Shown: positions 63,233 to 64,000 of the stretch, piece after piece
Layout of the letters: each line of letters begins with the position of its first letter
How positions within the stretch are numbered: the stretch's first letter is position 1
Origin: Marinicella marina
GTDB taxonomy: Bacteria; Pseudomonadota; Gammaproteobacteria; Xanthomonadales; Marinicellaceae
DNA length: 64,000 nt
Reading direction: 5' to 3'
Assembly (NCBI RefSeq): GCF_030065545.1
Contig: NZ_JASJNC010000003.1
Location: 310,001-374,000 of the forward strand
Program-made: the position numbers and the translations under genes
Notes under the pieces: generated by a model
Database searches by the model: none
What the model saw: the letters and a program-made list of their open reading frames with translations, nothing else
What the model was told of the DNA's origin: nothing

Positions 63233-64000
63233 ATGAAAAAACTGATTTTTTGCCTACTTTTCCCGTTGATGTGTCAAGCACAATGGTCTGATGACGCCTT
63301 CAATAATTTAATTATTTCTGACCGCTCCGGTGAACAGGCACAAGCAAAAATGGTGGCTGCAGAAAACGGGTTTTCATACATCAGTTGGTTTGATAACAGT
63401 GATGGTGGCTATGACGTTTACTTGCAACGGTTGGATGCCAATGGCAATGCCCAATGGGCTCAAAATGGTATATTGGTTGCCTCGCGTAATTTCTCCTCCA
63501 CCCAAGATTATGGTCTGGCAATCGATGCTGCCGGCCATGCCCTATTGGCCTTTCGCAATGACCGTGATGGCAATGAAAGTATCACCGGTCAGAAAATCAA
63601 TTCTCAAGGTGGCCTGATGTGGGGAGTCAACGGTGTTGATGTCAGCGGCAACGGTGGTATTTTGGCCAACCCGAAAATCAGCGGTACCACTGACGGTCAA
63701 GCAGTTATCATCTGGACAGAAGGACCACTGGTCAAAGCACAACGATTAGATGTCGATGGCACCAAACTGTGGAGCGATGGCATCACCGTCTCTGACCCCA
63801 GTTCCACTTTTATCAGCAGTGACATTCAAGCCAGTGATCAGGGTCAAGTGATTGTTGCCATGGTTGAATCATCTGGTTTTTCCTCTCCCAAGCACTTGTT
63901 CGCACAAAAATTGGCCGCTTTGGATGGCGCCGGCCTTTGGGGCTTAAATCCGATTCCAGTGTTCGCGCCTGCCAATGGCAGTCTGCAATTTGGCAATTTC
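63233..64000 (+). CDS. Secreted beta-propeller-like protein, 5' part
   Basis: The frame from the ATG at 63233 is open to the end of the window (256 codons) and so is only a fragment. It begins with a signal peptide (MKKLIFCLLFPLMCQA). The rest shows regularly spaced repeats ending in WxxDG-type turns: FSYISWFDNSDGGYDVYLQRL, GHALLAFRNDRDGNES, QAVIIWTEGPLVKAQRLD and GQVIVAMVESSG. This looks like blades of a beta propeller of the kind found in large exported proteins. No catalytic motif is seen. The C terminus is outside the window, so I cannot say whether it carries the GFE tail seen at 30917. Confidence 0.85.
   Translation, partial: MKKLIFCLLFPLMCQAQWSDDAFNNLIISDRSGEQAQAKMVAAENGFSYISWFDNSDGGYDVYLQRLDANGNAQWAQNGILVASRNFSSTQDYGLAIDAAGHALLAFRNDRDGNESITGQKINSQGGLMWGVNGVDVSGNGGILANPKISGTTDGQAVIIWTEGPLVKAQRLDVDGTKLWSDGITVSDPSSTFISSDIQASDQGQVIVAMVESSGFSSPKHLFAQKLAALDGAGLWGLNPIPVFAPANGSLQFGNF

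Noticed and set aside
1-64000. CRISPR array, prophage, insertion sequence or defence island
   Set aside because: No regularly spaced repeats, phage structural genes, transposase motifs or known defence domains are visible in any frame I read.

Overview
The window is a compact stretch of bacterial chromosome, most likely from a marine gammaproteobacterium. This rests on gamma-type conserved families (DUF1820, DUF2782, DUF2909, TcdA, a GspA/GspB pair, TrkA/TrkH, a QueF/Bfd neighbourhood), a proteobacterial class GN sortase with its single VIT/VWA target, a large TonB-dependent receptor, and secreted proteins with an IFxNGFE tail that I associate from memory with Marinicella-like and Xanthomonadales-related bacteria. 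The genus is an inference. I see no rRNA, tRNA, CRISPR array, insertion sequence or prophage. The window cuts a gene at each end: an RND efflux pump at the left and a secreted protein at the right.

Layout. 1-824 is the C-terminal part of an RND pump. 853-4016 holds guanine deaminase, a GFA protein, and a nitroreductase-tsaD-cupin unit with stop/start overlaps. 4054-8199 is a deoxynucleoside catabolic operon (animal-type deoC, a two-domain ALDH16-like dehydrogenase, purine nucleoside phosphorylase) closed by a perfect hairpin. 8381-10629 has a flavin reductase-like protein and an xdhC-mocA molybdenum cofactor pair; with guanine deaminase this gives the left end a purine theme. 10740-15833 holds two cyclic-di-GMP proteins around a Bcr/CflA efflux pump. 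16055-23535 is mixed: two small membrane proteins with an aldehyde dehydrogenase, a fructosamine-kinase-like gene lacking its N-terminal lobe, a CNNM/CBS protein, a crotonase and mnmG.

23732-32209 is an envelope region: a TonB-dependent receptor with a MerR-like promoter layout, a PD40 protein, the class GN sortase with its target, and a secreted protein ending in two GFE motifs. After kbp (32460), positions 33025-42970 on the minus strand hold the full cytochrome c oxidase programme: ctaC-ctaD-small protein-cox11-ctaE, a terminator, then DUF2909-SURF1-Sco-like-ctaA-ctaB-tatD-tcdA.

43491-54228 on the plus strand carries putA, gspA/gspB with a rhomboid protease, DUF1820, an NtrX-like regulator with a degraded ATPase domain, and trkA-trkH. 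54232-64000 holds comF, smc, queF, a Fur-controlled bfd, a dicarboxylate/amino-acid symporter, an FMN glutamate-synthase-like protein with DUF2782, a lipoprotein and the start of a secreted protein.

Most of the window is ordinary core genome. I see no defence island or large unknown system. The most interesting points are the dual GFE tail, the sortase target without LPxTG, a nested hairpin abutting the gspA ribosome binding site, a MerR-like promoter before the TonB receptor, the degraded NtrX-like ATPase, and the frame-disrupted fructosamine kinase.
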